A stretch of 64,000 nt of DNA from Paenibacillus polysaccharolyticus (GCF_900102085.1 NZ_FMVM01000009.1:1-64000); one strand, 5' to 3'; shown: positions 43,204 to 53,380, numbered from the stretch's first letter. Numbers and translations are program-made. The notes: generated by a model from the letters alone, not told the origin.

Positions 43204-45354
43204 TCAGCCAGGTAACCACCAGTTCCATCTCCCCATTAGTTTCATCAAGGACGGAACAAGCACAAGACGGATCAGCGTCACGTCGATGAATACAGCTGCT
43301 GTTATGCCAATCCCTAGCTGCCTTACCCCTTCAATCTCGGCAAAAGCAAAAGGAACCGTTACTGCCAGTAAAATACCTGCTGCAGACGTAATTAAACGAC
43401 CTGTTGAAGCCAAGCCTTGTTGAACCGCTGTGTCACTATCTCCTGTTTGTCTGTATACTTCCTGAATACGGCTTAACATGAAGACGCCATAGTCCATCGA
43501 TATGCCGAACACAAGGCCAGCAATGAATACCGGAATCATGATCGCAATTGAAGATACTTCCATACCCAGATGACCTTCGTTAAAGACCCATACAAGTATG
43601 CCAAAGGATGCGGCCAGACTAAGCAGGTTCATCAGAATCGCTTTTAGTGGTATTAGTAGTGAACGGAATGCGAGTAGCAACACCAGATAGTTGCTTACCA
43701 CGACAAATACAAGTACTTTGGGCAACTGTTGCGCAATTTCATGCATAATCTCATCCTCATAAACTGCTTCGCCGCCATAACGAATCGGAATGCCTTCCGG
43801 CCCAGCTGTTACATCCTCTGCTCTTGTCTGTCGCAACCATTCTTTCATCTCATCTGAACCCGCTTCGCCGTATACACCGACCGTTAAGCGAATAAAAGAA
43901 TCCGAAATATCCCCTTGAGAGTGAATACTCACCACTCTTTCATCCTGTTGAAACCTGGTTACTTTGTGTTTGGCCACCTTCCAGTGAGAGTCTGTTAACG
44001 GCTCATCCTTTTTCCCGATGATCATATCGACCAGAGTAATATGCTTCTGACCGAAATTTTGCTCGATCTGCTCCGATGCTTGACGGGACTCCATTCTGGC
44101 AGGTAAGGAGGAAGCATCGGGAACGGACAAATCCATCCGTGTAAAGGGAAACACACAACATAGCAGCAGCGTAGTACCTGCAAGCCCCATCCATACAGGA
44201 CGTTTCATGACCATCGCTGACCAGCGGTGCCAGAAGTTTCGTTCAAGCGTTTCATCTTTTATTCGTTCTCCAGAATTGCTGGCTGTGGGTTTTATCTGAG
44301 CAAATACTCTGTTTGCACTTATTGAAAGAATGGCTGGCAACAACGTTACATTTAACAATAAGGACAGCACCAGAACAATGGTAGCCCCAAGCGATACACT
44401 GAGAAACATAGGTAGCCTGATCCAGAGAAGACCCAGCAAACCCAGGAACACACATGCCGCTGAGAACAGAACCGCTCGACCAGCTGTGCACAATGTCCGT
44501 TCCAAAATTTCGCGTTGGTTGATGCTGTTGCGCTCACTATTGAACTTGTCTCTGCTTGCGTAACGCTGCTTTAATTCCTCCCTGTATCTGCTCAAAATAA
44601 TAAGTGCAAAATCAATACTGAGCGCCATACCCACCATTGGAATAACGTTAATAATAAAATTGGACAGTTCCAGGTATTGACCCAGTAGAGACGTTATGCC
44701 CATTGCCATAATCACTGCACTGATTCCCATCATGACAGCAATACATGCCGCATACAGTCCTCTGAATGCAAAGCAAAGAACGATTAATGCAATCGGTATC
44801 CCGACGATCTCTGCTCGTTCTAAATCCTGAAAGCTCAGTCGATTTACATCCTGTTGCACAACTGTTTTCCCTGTAAGTTGTACGGTTCCAGGCAGATGGA
44901 CTTGCTTGTCCTCTTCAAGAAGCTCGCGTAATTGAGCTAGTGGATGCTTCATTCGGTGAGGTGCGATGTCCATGTGCACCAGAGCGTAAGCCTGATTATC
45001 ACGCAACATTCTACCCTGTGTGTTTACATCAAAAGGGGAAATCACTGAGGATATCGCTGGCAAGGTACGGACTGCGGCAAGCTGTTCTTGAATCCACGTC
45101 TTGAAGGATATCTCAGAAGTATTGGGATGTTTATTAAAAAGTAACACGACCGGATCGGGCGGGGAGCCAAATTCCTGGTCCAATATCTGTTCTACGGCTT
45201 GGGCTTGTCCCCCAGCCAGCTTCAACCCGTGATCCTGAACCATGTCAGGCAACTTCCATGCCCAGGCGACCGACATCCCGATGATAAACACCCAGCAGAT
45301 GATAATAAACCACGGATATCGACTAATGAGAGCAGCCAAGCTTCGATATCCCAT
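43204..45354 (-). CDS. MMPL/RND-family membrane transporter (YdfJ-like)
   Basis: A protein of about 716 residues with two repeats, each of a membrane helix, a large extracellular loop and five further helices. The second half has FIAGLVFGISMDYGVFMLSRIQE, and the first MVGMALSIDFALIILSRYREE. These carry the helix-4 Asp-Tyr/Phe signature of MMPL proton-driven exporters. ATG 45354, with GAGGAG 7 nt upstream, is preferred to ATG 45372. Likely exports lipids or hydrophobic drugs, energised by protons; substrate unknown. It stands alone between terminators. Confidence 0.88.
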   Translation of the reverse strand: MGYRSLAALISRYPWFIIICWVFIIGMSVAWAWKLPDMVQDHGLKLAGGQAQAVEQILDQEFGSPPDPVVLLFNKHPNTSEISFKTWIQEQLAAVRTLPAISSVISPFDVNTQGRMLRDNQAYALVHMDIAPHRMKHPLAQLRELLEEDKQVHLPGTVQLTGKTVVQQDVNRLSFQDLERAEIVGIPIALIVLCFAFRGLYAACIAVMMGISAVIMAMGITSLLGQYLELSNFIINVIPMVGMALSIDFALIILSRYREELKQRYASRDKFNSERNSINQREILERTLCTAGRAVLFSAACVFLGLLGLLWIRLPMFLSVSLGATIVLVLSLLLNVTLLPAILSISANRVFAQIKPTASNSGERIKDETLERNFWHRWSAMVMKRPVWMGLAGTTLLLCCVFPFTRMDLSVPDASSLPARMESRQASEQIEQNFGQKHITLVDMIIGKKDEPLTDSHWKVAKHKVTRFQQDERVVSIHSQGDISDSFIRLTVGVYGEAGSDEMKEWLRQTRAEDVTAGPEGIPIRYGGEAVYEDEIMHEIAQQLPKVLVFVVVSNYLVLLLAFRSLLIPLKAILMNLLSLAASFGILVWVFNEGHLGMEVSSIAIMIPVFIAGLVFGISMDYGVFMLSRIQEVYRQTGDSDTAVQQGLASTGRLITSAAGILLAVTVPFAFAEIEGVRQLGIGITAAVFIDVTLIRLVLVPSLMKLMGRWNWWLPG

Positions 45355-45535
45355 CCCCAAGCTCCTCTGCATATAAATTGGATTCTAATTATGGTTAGCA
45401 CCATATGATATGCTTTGTGTAGTACAAGTCTATTCATGACCAAACATGATTATGTTCCTAATAAAACAAAGACAAATAGCCTCATGTATATGCTACATGT
45501 GGCTGTCCGTCCTCACTGTTTTAATTTACATCCAA

Positions 45536-46156
45536 TTATTCTGGCCGAATGACGGTGAATCGATCACCCAGTTTGGCATAATCATTCCCTGCCAGACGGC
45601 TGACTGGTTTTAATTGATCCATTAAGATATAACCTTTATCCGCAAGATAGACCTTTTCGCTAAAATGATAATGTACAATGCGCACGAGAAGCAGGTCACT
45701 TACAGGCACGCCTGCATCATTCGAGATCGGAATATGTTGATACAGCTTGCACTCCATCCGGATCAGCGCTTCCTGAATTCCGGGTACAGCGACCACGGAA
45801 CTGGGTACAGTCGTCAGATGAGTCCGTTCTAATTCACTTTCATGTGGCTCCAGTAAAGCCGCAGTTTCATTCACGTCTTCAATCATGTCTTCGTCACAAA
45901 TGTGCACAACCAGTTCATTATGGGCGAGCACATTGCGTGCCGTATCCTTCATTACACCATTTTTACGTCCCACCGAGATGGATAACAGTGGTGGATCAGA
46001 GCTCACGATATTGAAAAAGCTAAATGGCGCTGCATTAATGATTCCATCATGATCTGAGAGCGTAGTTACAAAGGCAATCGGACGCGGTACGATTGAACCG
46101 CTCATTAATTTATAATTATCTTTAGCCGTGAGTTCTTCCGGATTTAGTGTATACAT
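45536..46156 (-). CDS. Flavin reductase-like (FMN-binding split barrel) protein
   Basis: A 206-residue cytosolic flavoprotein of the flavin reductase/DIM6-NTAB family. MSGSIVPRPIAFVTTLS and NAAPFSFFNIVSSDPPLLSISVG are the conserved FMN-binding segments. It should reduce flavin with NAD(P)H or act on an unknown substrate. ATG 46156, with AAAGGGG upstream, is used; the longer frame extends into untranslated leader. Confidence 0.85.
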   Translation of the reverse strand: MYTLNPEELTAKDNYKLMSGSIVPRPIAFVTTLSDHDGIINAAPFSFFNIVSSDPPLLSISVGRKNGVMKDTARNVLAHNELVVHICDEDMIEDVNETAALLEPHESELERTHLTTVPSSVVAVPGIQEALIRMECKLYQHIPISNDAGVPVSDLLLVRIVHYHFSEKVYLADKGYILMDQLKPVSRLAGNDYAKLGDRFTVIRPE

Positions 46157-46400
46157 ATGTAAGTCCCCTTTCCTAATCGCATGCATGAGGCTGATCCTCA
46201 GCTTCTTAACCTTCGACTTCTCCTTCGTTATTATATATGCATACCGTCCATAAAAACAAAAAAATACTTGTATAGACCTAATGGCCATCATGAGTGTCCC
46301 ATTTTCATTGCTCATGTTTAGAAATACACTTGTTAACAATCACATCTAGGCGAATACCGTCATAGACTGTTTTCAGAATAAGATGACAGGAAGGATGTTT

Positions 46401-47045
46401 TTGAATATGAACCATGTTTATTCCCCTTATGAAGGTTATTATGATGGTCGTTATACAAGTTACGGTGAAGATCGTTCCATTCAATTCCCTCCACTCTTCC
46501 CGGGTGGAGGCAGTCTCCCTGGAGGGCAAACTCCGCCAGGCATTCCCGGAAGCCCGGGCTCCTATCCTCCTTTCATTCCTGGTGCAGGAACCCCTCCTGG
46601 TCCCTATTTCCCTGGCGGCATGCCGGGTCCTGTTCCTGGTCCAGGCCCAGCTCCAGGTGTGCCAGCACAGCTAGCTCAGGGGAATCTTCCTTCCTTGCTA
46701 AGTGCCTATCCTCGCCCGGTTGGTCAGCCGCCTGCCGAGATGTTATTTTTGTATAACCTTATCAAAAGCAGTCCTGGTCTGCTGCCACTCTTCCTGCAGC
46801 AGCAACCGCAAAGCCTGACACAAGCCGTTCAATTTGCCCAAACAGGTGCGGCCGCGCCACGTGATCAAGAGCAGCGTGTACTCCCTAATTTCTGTTATAA
46901 CCGTTGGTCGCTCGTGTTTACGTATAATGATGTGTATTTAATGTGGCCTGCTATTAATCTGTTTGGCTTTGTTGTCGGCTATTTCTATCCATACCAGACA
47001 CCAGGAATTCTGCTCAACACCCAAATTCTGTTCGCCCTTTGTTAG
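46401..47045 (+). CDS. Pro/Gly-rich protein with hydrophobic C-terminus, unknown
   Basis: Not recognised. About 214 residues: a Tyr-rich head (YSPYEGYYDGRYTSYG), a Pro/Gly-rich region (about 30-90, with repeated PGxP and GPxP motifs), a Gln/Ala-rich middle (LFLQQQPQSLTQAVQFAQTG), and a Tyr/Trp/Phe-rich C-terminal 50 residues ending in FALC. There is no signal peptide. The composition is reminiscent of spore-coat proteins, but that is only an analogy. The start is unclear: TTG 46401 after AGGAAGG, or ATG 46407 or 46383. A bidirectional terminator follows. Confidence 0.6.
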   Translation: MNMNHVYSPYEGYYDGRYTSYGEDRSIQFPPLFPGGGSLPGGQTPPGIPGSPGSYPPFIPGAGTPPGPYFPGGMPGPVPGPGPAPGVPAQLAQGNLPSLLSAYPRPVGQPPAEMLFLYNLIKSSPGLLPLFLQQQPQSLTQAVQFAQTGAAAPRDQEQRVLPNFCYNRWSLVFTYNDVYLMWPAINLFGFVVGYFYPYQTPGILLNTQILFALC

Positions 47046-47057
47046 TGGCAGACAGAC

Positions 47058-47104
47058 TAAAACGGCCCGCATTGGAAGACTATGCTTCCCTGCGGGCCGT
47101 TCCT
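47058..47104. terminator. Bidirectional terminator
   Basis: ACGGCCCGCA (47062-47071) pairs perfectly with TGCGGGCCGT (47091-47100), between convergent genes, with short A/T tracts on each side. Confidence 0.7.
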
Positions 47105-47119
47105 GGTTATACTTAAGCA

Positions 47120-48358
47120 CTATGATGTTGTAGAAACAGTCTGTTTCGGTTTACTCCTACCGATCATGACAACATACAAGAGCAATGCCCCCAGATCAGC
47201 ACATGCGATCACAATTCCCATGGGCACTGCTGTATGTTCTCCTCCAAGACCCACGAGTGGAGCAACGAGTCCGCCAAACAGAAAGGTCATAACACCAATC
47301 AACGCTGATGCACTTCCAGCCGATTTCGCCTGATCAGCCATAGCCAGCGCGAACGACGCTGTATTAATCAACCCCACGCTGGACACAACCAGGAATAAGG
47401 GGATTAGAACTGAAATCAGCCCGCCTCCAGCAAGAATCGCGACAAGTAAGGAAGTTCCTCCGACAGCCGCTATAAGTAATCCGGCGATTAACAGCCGTGT
47501 CTCCGATACCTTACCGGCTAGACGTCCGGCAATCTGGCTGGCAAGAATAATGCCAAATCCATTGATGGCAAAACATATACTGAACATTTGAGGGGACACC
47601 CCGTATATTTTCTGAAGCACAAATGGTGATCCCGATATGTAAGCGAACATGCCTGCCGCTGCGAAACCTTGCGTTAGAGCATAACCCATAAAACGGCGAT
47701 TCCTCGCTATGCTGCCAAACGTCAGCAGCGTCTGCTTAAGCCCCCCGCTCGATCTTTTATGCGCCGGAAGTGTCTCGCCCAAACCAAAGATGACTGCGAG
47801 AAGCGCGAGCACCCCGATAAGACTTAGCAAAATAAATACGCCTCGCCATGAAGTATACGTCAGAATTTGTCCACCTATAATCGGTGCCGCGATAGGTGCC
47901 ACTCCATTAATAAGCATTAACAGAGAAAAGAACCGAGTCAGTTCTGGACCCTCGTATACGTCCCTGACCACTGCACGTGCGATGACAATCCCCGCCGCTC
48001 CGGCCAGACCTTGAATAAAACGTAACACAACGAATGACCCCATCGTTGGGCTAACCAGGCATAATATAGACGCAATCGTATACAGCACAAGTCCGGCAAT
48101 CAGCGGTATGCGACGGCCTCTCACATCGCTTAATGGCCCCGCAAGCAGCTGGCCCAGCGCAAGCCCGATCATACAAGCTGTCAGGCTGAGCTGGGCGTAC
48201 GAAGTGGACGAGCCAAATTCATCCGCGAGCGTTGGCAGGGCTGGCAGATACATATCCAGAGACAGCGGTCCGAATGCGGAGAGCGTCCCGAGAATTAGCG
48301 CCATTCTCACTCTTGGCGTAGCCGTGGTGTGTAATGAAGCTGCTGCTTTATTTTTCAT
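47120..48358 (-). CDS. Bcr/CflA-family multidrug MFS exporter
   Basis: A 412-residue 12-helix transporter. The N-terminal LSAFGPLSLDMYLPALPTLADEF is typical of Bcr/CflA drug:H+ antiporters, and GQLLAGPLSDVRGRR is the loop 2-3 MFS motif. It likely pumps small drugs such as bicyclomycin or chloramphenicol out of the cell; specificity is not readable. AAGGGA lies before ATG 48358. It follows the alarmone synthetase gene by about 45 nt on the same strand, so co-transcription is likely. Confidence 0.88.
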   Translation of the reverse strand: MKNKAAASLHTTATPRVRMALILGTLSAFGPLSLDMYLPALPTLADEFGSSTSYAQLSLTACMIGLALGQLLAGPLSDVRGRRIPLIAGLVLYTIASILCLVSPTMGSFVVLRFIQGLAGAAGIVIARAVVRDVYEGPELTRFFSLLMLINGVAPIAAPIIGGQILTYTSWRGVFILLSLIGVLALLAVIFGLGETLPAHKRSSGGLKQTLLTFGSIARNRRFMGYALTQGFAAAGMFAYISGSPFVLQKIYGVSPQMFSICFAINGFGIILASQIAGRLAGKVSETRLLIAGLLIAAVGGTSLLVAILAGGGLISVLIPLFLVVSSVGLINTASFALAMADQAKSAGSASALIGVMTFLFGGLVAPLVGLGGEHTAVPMGIVIACADLGALLLYVVMIGRSKPKQTVSTTS

Positions 48359-48403
48359 CCCAAAGATGTCCCTTTCGTTCCAATCGTGTTGCCATGTTCA
48401 TTT

Positions 48404-49153
48404 TTAGTTCTCTCCATCTCCAAGCAATCTGAGCAAGTTGTTCGGCAGGGTGAACTGTTGGTTATTGATAATAATCCGGCGTAACTCCTCCTCATCCCGC
48501 TCGTTCTCGGCGTCCTTGATCTCCTGGATCTCACGGTGCAAGCGTTCCATTTGGTGATCCAATGCATTGGCAGAATCCGCCGCACTTTTCAATTCCCTTG
48601 TTAAATGTTCCGGAACATCTTTGTTATATTTATAAAAGATTTTATGTTCCAGACTCGCCCAGAAATCCATCGCGATCGTACGAATCTGAATTTCAACACA
48701 GGCACGTTCCTCGCCATTGGACATGTATACCGGCACTTCAACAAGAAGATGCAAACTTTGATACCCGTTCGGTTTCGGATTTTGGATGTAGTCTTTCACT
48801 TCGAGGACACGCAAGTCACTTTGGTTGCACAGCATATCCTTAATTCGATAAATATCAGAAATGAACGAACATGTGATACGTACACCAGCAATATCCTTAA
48901 TATTTTGCTTGATGCTTTCAAATGTCAGCTCATGATTTTTACGGAACATTTTGTTCATAATGCTCTCGGGAGACTTCAATCTCGACTTGGTATGCTCAAT
49001 CGGACTGTAGTCATGAAGGGACTGGAACTCTTCCTTCAGCACTTCAATTTTGGTTTCCATCTGATCCAGCGCAAATTTATAGATCATCATAAATCGTGTA
49101 ATTTCGTATTTGAATTTCTTGAACTGGTCAATCGGATGCGGAGCATTCATCAT
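48404..49153 (-). CDS. Small alarmone synthetase, RelA/SpoT domain (YjbM/YwaC-like)
   Basis: A protein of about 249 residues with only a (p)ppGpp synthetase domain and no hydrolase or regulatory domains. Motifs: RLKSPESIMNKMFRK (ATP/GTP binding), IKDIAGVRITCSFISDIY, NPKPNGYQSLHL (GTP-binding region) and VEIQIRTIAMDFWASLEHKI with catalytic Glu. A C-terminal helical tail (EIQEIKDAENERDEEELRR) may form the tetramer. Starts ATG 49153 or 49150, both after AAGGAAG; the GTG at 49177 has none. Makes the stress alarmone pppGpp/ppGpp from GTP/GDP and ATP. Slightly longer than B. subtilis YjbM and YwaC. Confidence 0.88.
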   Translation of the reverse strand: MMNAPHPIDQFKKFKYEITRFMMIYKFALDQMETKIEVLKEEFQSLHDYSPIEHTKSRLKSPESIMNKMFRKNHELTFESIKQNIKDIAGVRITCSFISDIYRIKDMLCNQSDLRVLEVKDYIQNPKPNGYQSLHLLVEVPVYMSNGEERACVEIQIRTIAMDFWASLEHKIFYKYNKDVPEHLTRELKSAADSANALDHQMERLHREIQEIKDAENERDEEELRRIIINNQQFTLPNNLLRLLGDGEN

Positions 49154-49382
49154 CAGTTTCTTCCTTTCTTTTGACACCTCTATGATTTGATAACCAACTT
49201 GTATACGTTCGTATGCATGCTGGTCTTATGACATGTCTTCTATATCATTATAAAACATCTGACATGAATAAACGAATTTTAGAAATGTGCGTGTGCCGCT
49301 TTGGTTGAGATTTCGTTTTGATGAAGGCGGTAAAATAGCTGTATACTGGAGAAGTTATGTTTGCTTGAAAGGACGGGAAAAT

Positions 49383-50108
49383 ATGAATCACAATCACCTC
49401 CAGAAATACGCCATGTTACTGCTCTGCATGTCAGCCGGTATGGTCGATGTCATCGGATATCTGGGACTTGGGCATGTACTCACAGCTAATATGACTGGAA
49501 ACATCGTGCTGCTGGGTACCGCGATTGCCCGCGCTCAGGAATTTGTTGTACTGCGGGCTTTGCTCGCCCTCATCGGTTTTATTGCGGGGAATGCAATTGC
49601 GGCACATATGCTTGGAAAGGTCAAAACCAAAAATGGTTGGTCACCGCGGGTAACTGCCGTATTTACCGTTGAAAGCATACTACTTCTGCTCTTTGCAATC
49701 CTTATGATCACTCCCTTTTCCGAGCAATTATCCTATCTGTTAATTGTACTGCTTGCGATCGCCATGGGGATGCAAACAACGGCTGCCCGAAGGATTGGTA
49801 TTGCGGGAATCTCTACAACGGTGCTCACCAATAATCTGGCAGCGGTGATTGAAGATGCTGTAAGCATTCTTCATCGGTTAAAACATGCCAATATCCGCTC
49901 CTTGGTCAAAGCGCTGTCCACTGACGCCTACCTGCGAGCAGGCGCAGTTGTGATCTATCTCGGCGGGGTCATCATCGCAGCATTGCTTTTCCATCATGTG
50001 CCATTAGTAGCGGTCTGGGTTCCTGTACTGGTCATTGCTGGCGTAACGCTTCAGGCAAAATTCGCGTCTTGGGGCAAAGAATTAGAGCTACATCGTAATC
50101 CCGAGTGA
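49383..50108 (+). CDS. DUF1275 (YoaK-family) membrane protein
   Basis: A 241-residue protein with about six hydrophobic helices. MSAGMVDVIGYLGLGHVLTANMTGNIVLLG is the family's N-terminal signature, followed by MGMQTTAARRIGIAGISTTVLTNN. Membrane transporter-like; function not established. ATG 49383, with AAAGGACGGG upstream, replaces the longer frame from 49287. It is divergent from the alarmone synthetase gene. Confidence 0.85.
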   Translation: MNHNHLQKYAMLLLCMSAGMVDVIGYLGLGHVLTANMTGNIVLLGTAIARAQEFVVLRALLALIGFIAGNAIAAHMLGKVKTKNGWSPRVTAVFTVESILLLLFAILMITPFSEQLSYLLIVLLAIAMGMQTTAARRIGIAGISTTVLTNNLAAVIEDAVSILHRLKHANIRSLVKALSTDAYLRAGAVVIYLGGVIIAALLFHHVPLVAVWVPVLVIAGVTLQAKFASWGKELELHRNPE

Positions 50109-50152
50109 GGAACATCTTGCGAATATGTGCTACTGAAACAATTTCACAACGC

Positions 50153-51064
50153 TCAATGATTTATTGCAGAGTGCATCGCAAGGGCTTCTTTCCTGATCCA
50201 TTGAACCAATTGTCTTGCTGCCGGCGTCAGCTGTTCCCCTGCCCGTGTACAGATGGCAATCGTATTCTGTAACTGTACGTTTTGCACGTATACACGGGCA
50301 AGTTTGCCTTGATTAACGTCCTCTCTTACAACAAGGGATGAGATGAAATTAGCACCATATCCTGCCTTTACTGCGCTAATCGTTTCGTTCAATCCGTTGA
50401 ACTGAAGTGTGATCCGTGGGGAGGGCAGGTTATTGGTCGTACACAAGGCAGCCAGTCGTTCTCGTGTTGCACTGCCTTTCTCACGCATGATGAATGGCTC
50501 AGCCATCATCTCGTGTAATGTAATGTTTTGACCTGCATACGGATGATCTGGATGCACCACAAACCACATTTCATCTTCGAATAACTTATCCCAATGCACA
50601 CCCGGATGACTGACTCCACTTCCTCCGTATATCGCAATCTCGGCTTCATAACGAAACAACTGGTCAAAAGCCATCTGTGTATTGCTTGTGCTTACGACAA
50701 GCTCGACATCCTCATGTGTCTGCTTGAACGTGGCAATCCAACGTGGCAGCAAAAAATTGGCTGGCAAGTAAGTCGCCGTAAGACGGATCAGTCCTTTTTT
50801 CCCCTCCCTCATGTCCTCTACAAATTGCTCCACCTCCTGTTCCAGCATGAACACACGCTCGGCATATTCCATTAAATGTTTCCCTGCATCTGTGAGTACA
50901 AGCTTTCGTCCTTCGGAACCAAACAGCACTATGCCTAGTTCACGCTCAAACCGTTTGACCTGAGAAGATACCGCAGGTTGACTGATATTCAATTCTTCCG
51001 CAGCCCGGGTAACTCCGCCGTACTTCACAATGGCGTGAAACAATCGTAATCCGTGCAAATTCAT
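50153..51064 (-). CDS. LysR-family transcriptional regulator
   Basis: A 303-residue regulator: N-terminal winged helix (GLRLFHAIVKYGGVTRAAEELNISQPAVSSQVKRFE) and a type-2 periplasmic-binding-like effector domain. GAGGAG lies 7 nt before ATG 51064. It is divergent from the O-methyltransferase gene across a very A/T-rich 175-nt spacer, the classic layout for LysR control of the neighbour. Closest in look to CysB/YwfK-like members; inducer unknown. Confidence 0.9.
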   Translation of the reverse strand: MNLHGLRLFHAIVKYGGVTRAAEELNISQPAVSSQVKRFERELGIVLFGSEGRKLVLTDAGKHLMEYAERVFMLEQEVEQFVEDMREGKKGLIRLTATYLPANFLLPRWIATFKQTHEDVELVVSTSNTQMAFDQLFRYEAEIAIYGGSGVSHPGVHWDKLFEDEMWFVVHPDHPYAGQNITLHEMMAEPFIMREKGSATRERLAALCTTNNLPSPRITLQFNGLNETISAVKAGYGANFISSLVVREDVNQGKLARVYVQNVQLQNTIAICTRAGEQLTPAARQLVQWIRKEALAMHSAINH

Positions 51065-51239
51065 ACATCTTCTCCTCTTCCTTGCTTACTTACGTACTGG
51101 TCCAACATTTTTATCCATCATAATATATAACTTTAATATATATTAACATACAAAATATATATTTTATTTATATGCCAATCCCCTCTATAGTTGAATTATA
51201 AGAAATACGAATTCAGCTAAACAGAAAGGAAGATGTGTA
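51065..51239. promoter_or_regulatory. Shared LysR/O-methyltransferase control region
   Basis: Very A/T-rich, with ATATATATT-like inverted repeats around 51125-51172 that could hold LysR T-N11-A sites. GAAAGGAAG before 51240 is the methyltransferase ribosome site. Binding sites not pinned down. Confidence 0.35.
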
Positions 51240-51956
51240 ATGAGTAAGTATGATTTGAACAATAGCAAAGTTAACCCGTCCGCCCGTTGGAATGAGGTCG
51301 ATCATTATATAAACAGCCTTCTTCTTCCAAACGACAAAGACTTGCAAGCTGCACTTGAAGCCAATGCAGAAGCAGGGCTACCGTCACATGATGTCACACC
51401 GAATCAGGGAAAGTTCCTTCAGCTATTGCTGAAAATACAGGGGGCCTCGCGCGTACTGGAGATCGGAACTCTAGGTGCTTACAGCACCATCTGGATGGCC
51501 AGAGCCCTGCCAGATCATGGACGAATTGTCTCGCTGGAGTCAGAACCTAAACATGCGGCAATCGCACAAGCCAATCTGACCCGGGCCGGACTAATGCACA
51601 AAGTAGATCTTCGAGTAGGCCCGGCACTAACCTCCCTTCCTGATATTAAGGAAGAGTACCCTGAACCCTTTGATCTGATTTTCATCGATGCTGATAAACC
51701 GAGTAATCCGGATTACCTGAGATGGGCTTTACGTCTGACACGACCAGGAAGCTTGATCATCGGAGATAATATTATAAGGGACGGGGAAGTCATTCACTCT
51801 GACAGTGAAGACGCAAGAGTTCAAGGGGTTCGAACTTTTCTCGAATGCATCGGAGATCACCCTCATCTTGAAGCCACGGCACTGCAAACCGTAGGTAGTA
51901 AAGGATACGACGGATTTGTGATTGCTCGTGTCACAGATTCCCCTGTAACAAAATAA
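51240..51956 (+). CDS. SAM-dependent O-methyltransferase (class I, MdmC/COMT-like)
   Basis: A 238-residue enzyme of the O-methyltransferase_3 family. The SAM-binding loop is VLEIGTLGAYSTIWMAR, with the acidic residue in LVSLESEP and the metal site in FDLIFIDADKPSNPDYLRWAL, followed by GDNIIRDG. Transfers methyl to a hydroxyl, often of a catechol-like substrate, using a divalent metal. Good ribosome site. Divergent LysR regulator suggests induced expression. Confidence 0.9.
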   Translation: MSKYDLNNSKVNPSARWNEVDHYINSLLLPNDKDLQAALEANAEAGLPSHDVTPNQGKFLQLLLKIQGASRVLEIGTLGAYSTIWMARALPDHGRIVSLESEPKHAAIAQANLTRAGLMHKVDLRVGPALTSLPDIKEEYPEPFDLIFIDADKPSNPDYLRWALRLTRPGSLIIGDNIIRDGEVIHSDSEDARVQGVRTFLECIGDHPHLEATALQTVGSKGYDGFVIARVTDSPVTK

Positions 51957-52033
51957 ACAGTGGTCAATTCTTCCGAAAATCTGCCTTTCCTGTTACACTG
52001 GTATCACTGCACAGGCAGACTGGAGGGAGTCAC

Positions 52034-53368
52034 TTGAGAGCTTTACGACAGATTCATGTTGAAATTGGCGGGTGGTCTCGCAATATTCAACTGTTCTTTC
52101 TGGCAAGTCTGCTGTATCAGATCGGAAACGGCATGTTCTCGGTTCTTTATAATCTGTACATTCAAGGCTTAGGTTACGATGACACCATGAATGGTCAAAT
52201 TGTCAGTATCCAATCTCTTGCTACAGCAATCATGTTCATTCCTATTGGATTTGGCGGTGACAAGTTCAGCCGCAAAAAATTGTTGATTATCGGGGCACTA
52301 TTCAGCGGTGCTTTTCTGATCGGACGATCCTTCGATTATGCCGCCAGCGGGTTGATCTGGTTTGCTGTATTTTCTGGGCTGTTTGCTGGTGTTTTTCAGG
52401 TACTCGCTATTCCTTATCTCGCAGAGAACGTCAAAAAAAGTCAGCGTCTCAAAATGTTCAGCTATTATTCCTCTTTGGTGCTCGCATCTCAGGTTCTGGG
52501 CAGTCTGGGCGGAGGCGTGCTTGCAGACGTGCTTCACTCTGCCGGCATGGCCAAAGTCACCGGATTGCAGACGGTCCTATTTATGGGTGGAGCTGCGACA
52601 CTAGCCGCATTCATTCCGTTGCTTTTTGTAACCGAGAATCAGAAATCTAGTACAGATCTAAATACGAAACAACTTCAGCCTGGCCAACAATCTGTTCAGG
52701 GGGCTGAAGCGGAGCTTACTCGTGCTGTGATAACACCATTACCCGTTGATGATGACACACGTATTAAAAAAAGAGATACCAAACTGATTGCTCAGTTCAT
52801 TGTGACACAGTTGCTAATCGGATTAGGATCAGGACTCGTTGTGCCTTATCTGAATTTGTATTTTACGAATCGCTTCGCCGTATCATTAAGCGGCATGAGC
52901 ATCCTGATTGCACTCGGTCAGATCATGACCATTGTGTCCATGCTGATTGGCCCAACGTTAGCTGCCAAAGTTGGCAGTGTACGAGCTGTAGTTATTTTTC
53001 AAGTATTATCGCTACCCTTCCTGTTATTTACAGGTTTCACCAACCTGCTTTTCATTGCATCTGTCAGCTTTTTGTTCAGGCAAGCGCTGATGAATGCGGC
53101 TAATCCAATTCATTCCGCCATATTAGTGGACCGGATCTCGGATAAACGCCGCGGGATCGCCAACTCCATGATGCAAACTTCGTTTATGATTGGTTGGGCC
53201 ACGATGGGGCCCGTGCAGTCATATCTGGTTACTACCTATGGAACCTATTGGGGATACGCGATTACGTTCAGCATTACAGGCTGTCTTTATGTCATCTCTT
53301 CCCTGATGTACTTCTTCATGTTTAGAGAGCCAAAGCCCTCTGTTACTGTTCTTGCAGACAGATCGTAA
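52034..53368 (+). CDS. MFS transporter, unknown specificity (TTG start)
   Basis: A 444-residue 12-helix transporter. GGDKFSRKKLLIIG is the loop 2-3 motif. A long hydrophilic central loop (about 205-250, KSSTDLNTKQLQPGQQ...) separates the halves. TTG 52034 has GGAGG 7 nt upstream. It follows the methyltransferase gene by 77 nt in the same direction and may be co-transcribed, perhaps exporting its product. Substrate not identifiable. Confidence 0.82.
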   Translation: MRALRQIHVEIGGWSRNIQLFFLASLLYQIGNGMFSVLYNLYIQGLGYDDTMNGQIVSIQSLATAIMFIPIGFGGDKFSRKKLLIIGALFSGAFLIGRSFDYAASGLIWFAVFSGLFAGVFQVLAIPYLAENVKKSQRLKMFSYYSSLVLASQVLGSLGGGVLADVLHSAGMAKVTGLQTVLFMGGAATLAAFIPLLFVTENQKSSTDLNTKQLQPGQQSVQGAEAELTRAVITPLPVDDDTRIKKRDTKLIAQFIVTQLLIGLGSGLVVPYLNLYFTNRFAVSLSGMSILIALGQIMTIVSMLIGPTLAAKVGSVRAVVIFQVLSLPFLLFTGFTNLLFIASVSFLFRQALMNAANPIHSAILVDRISDKRRGIANSMMQTSFMIGWATMGPVQSYLVTTYGTYWGYAITFSITGCLYVISSLMYFFMFREPKPSVTVLADRS

Positions 53369-53380
53369 CCATAAACAACT

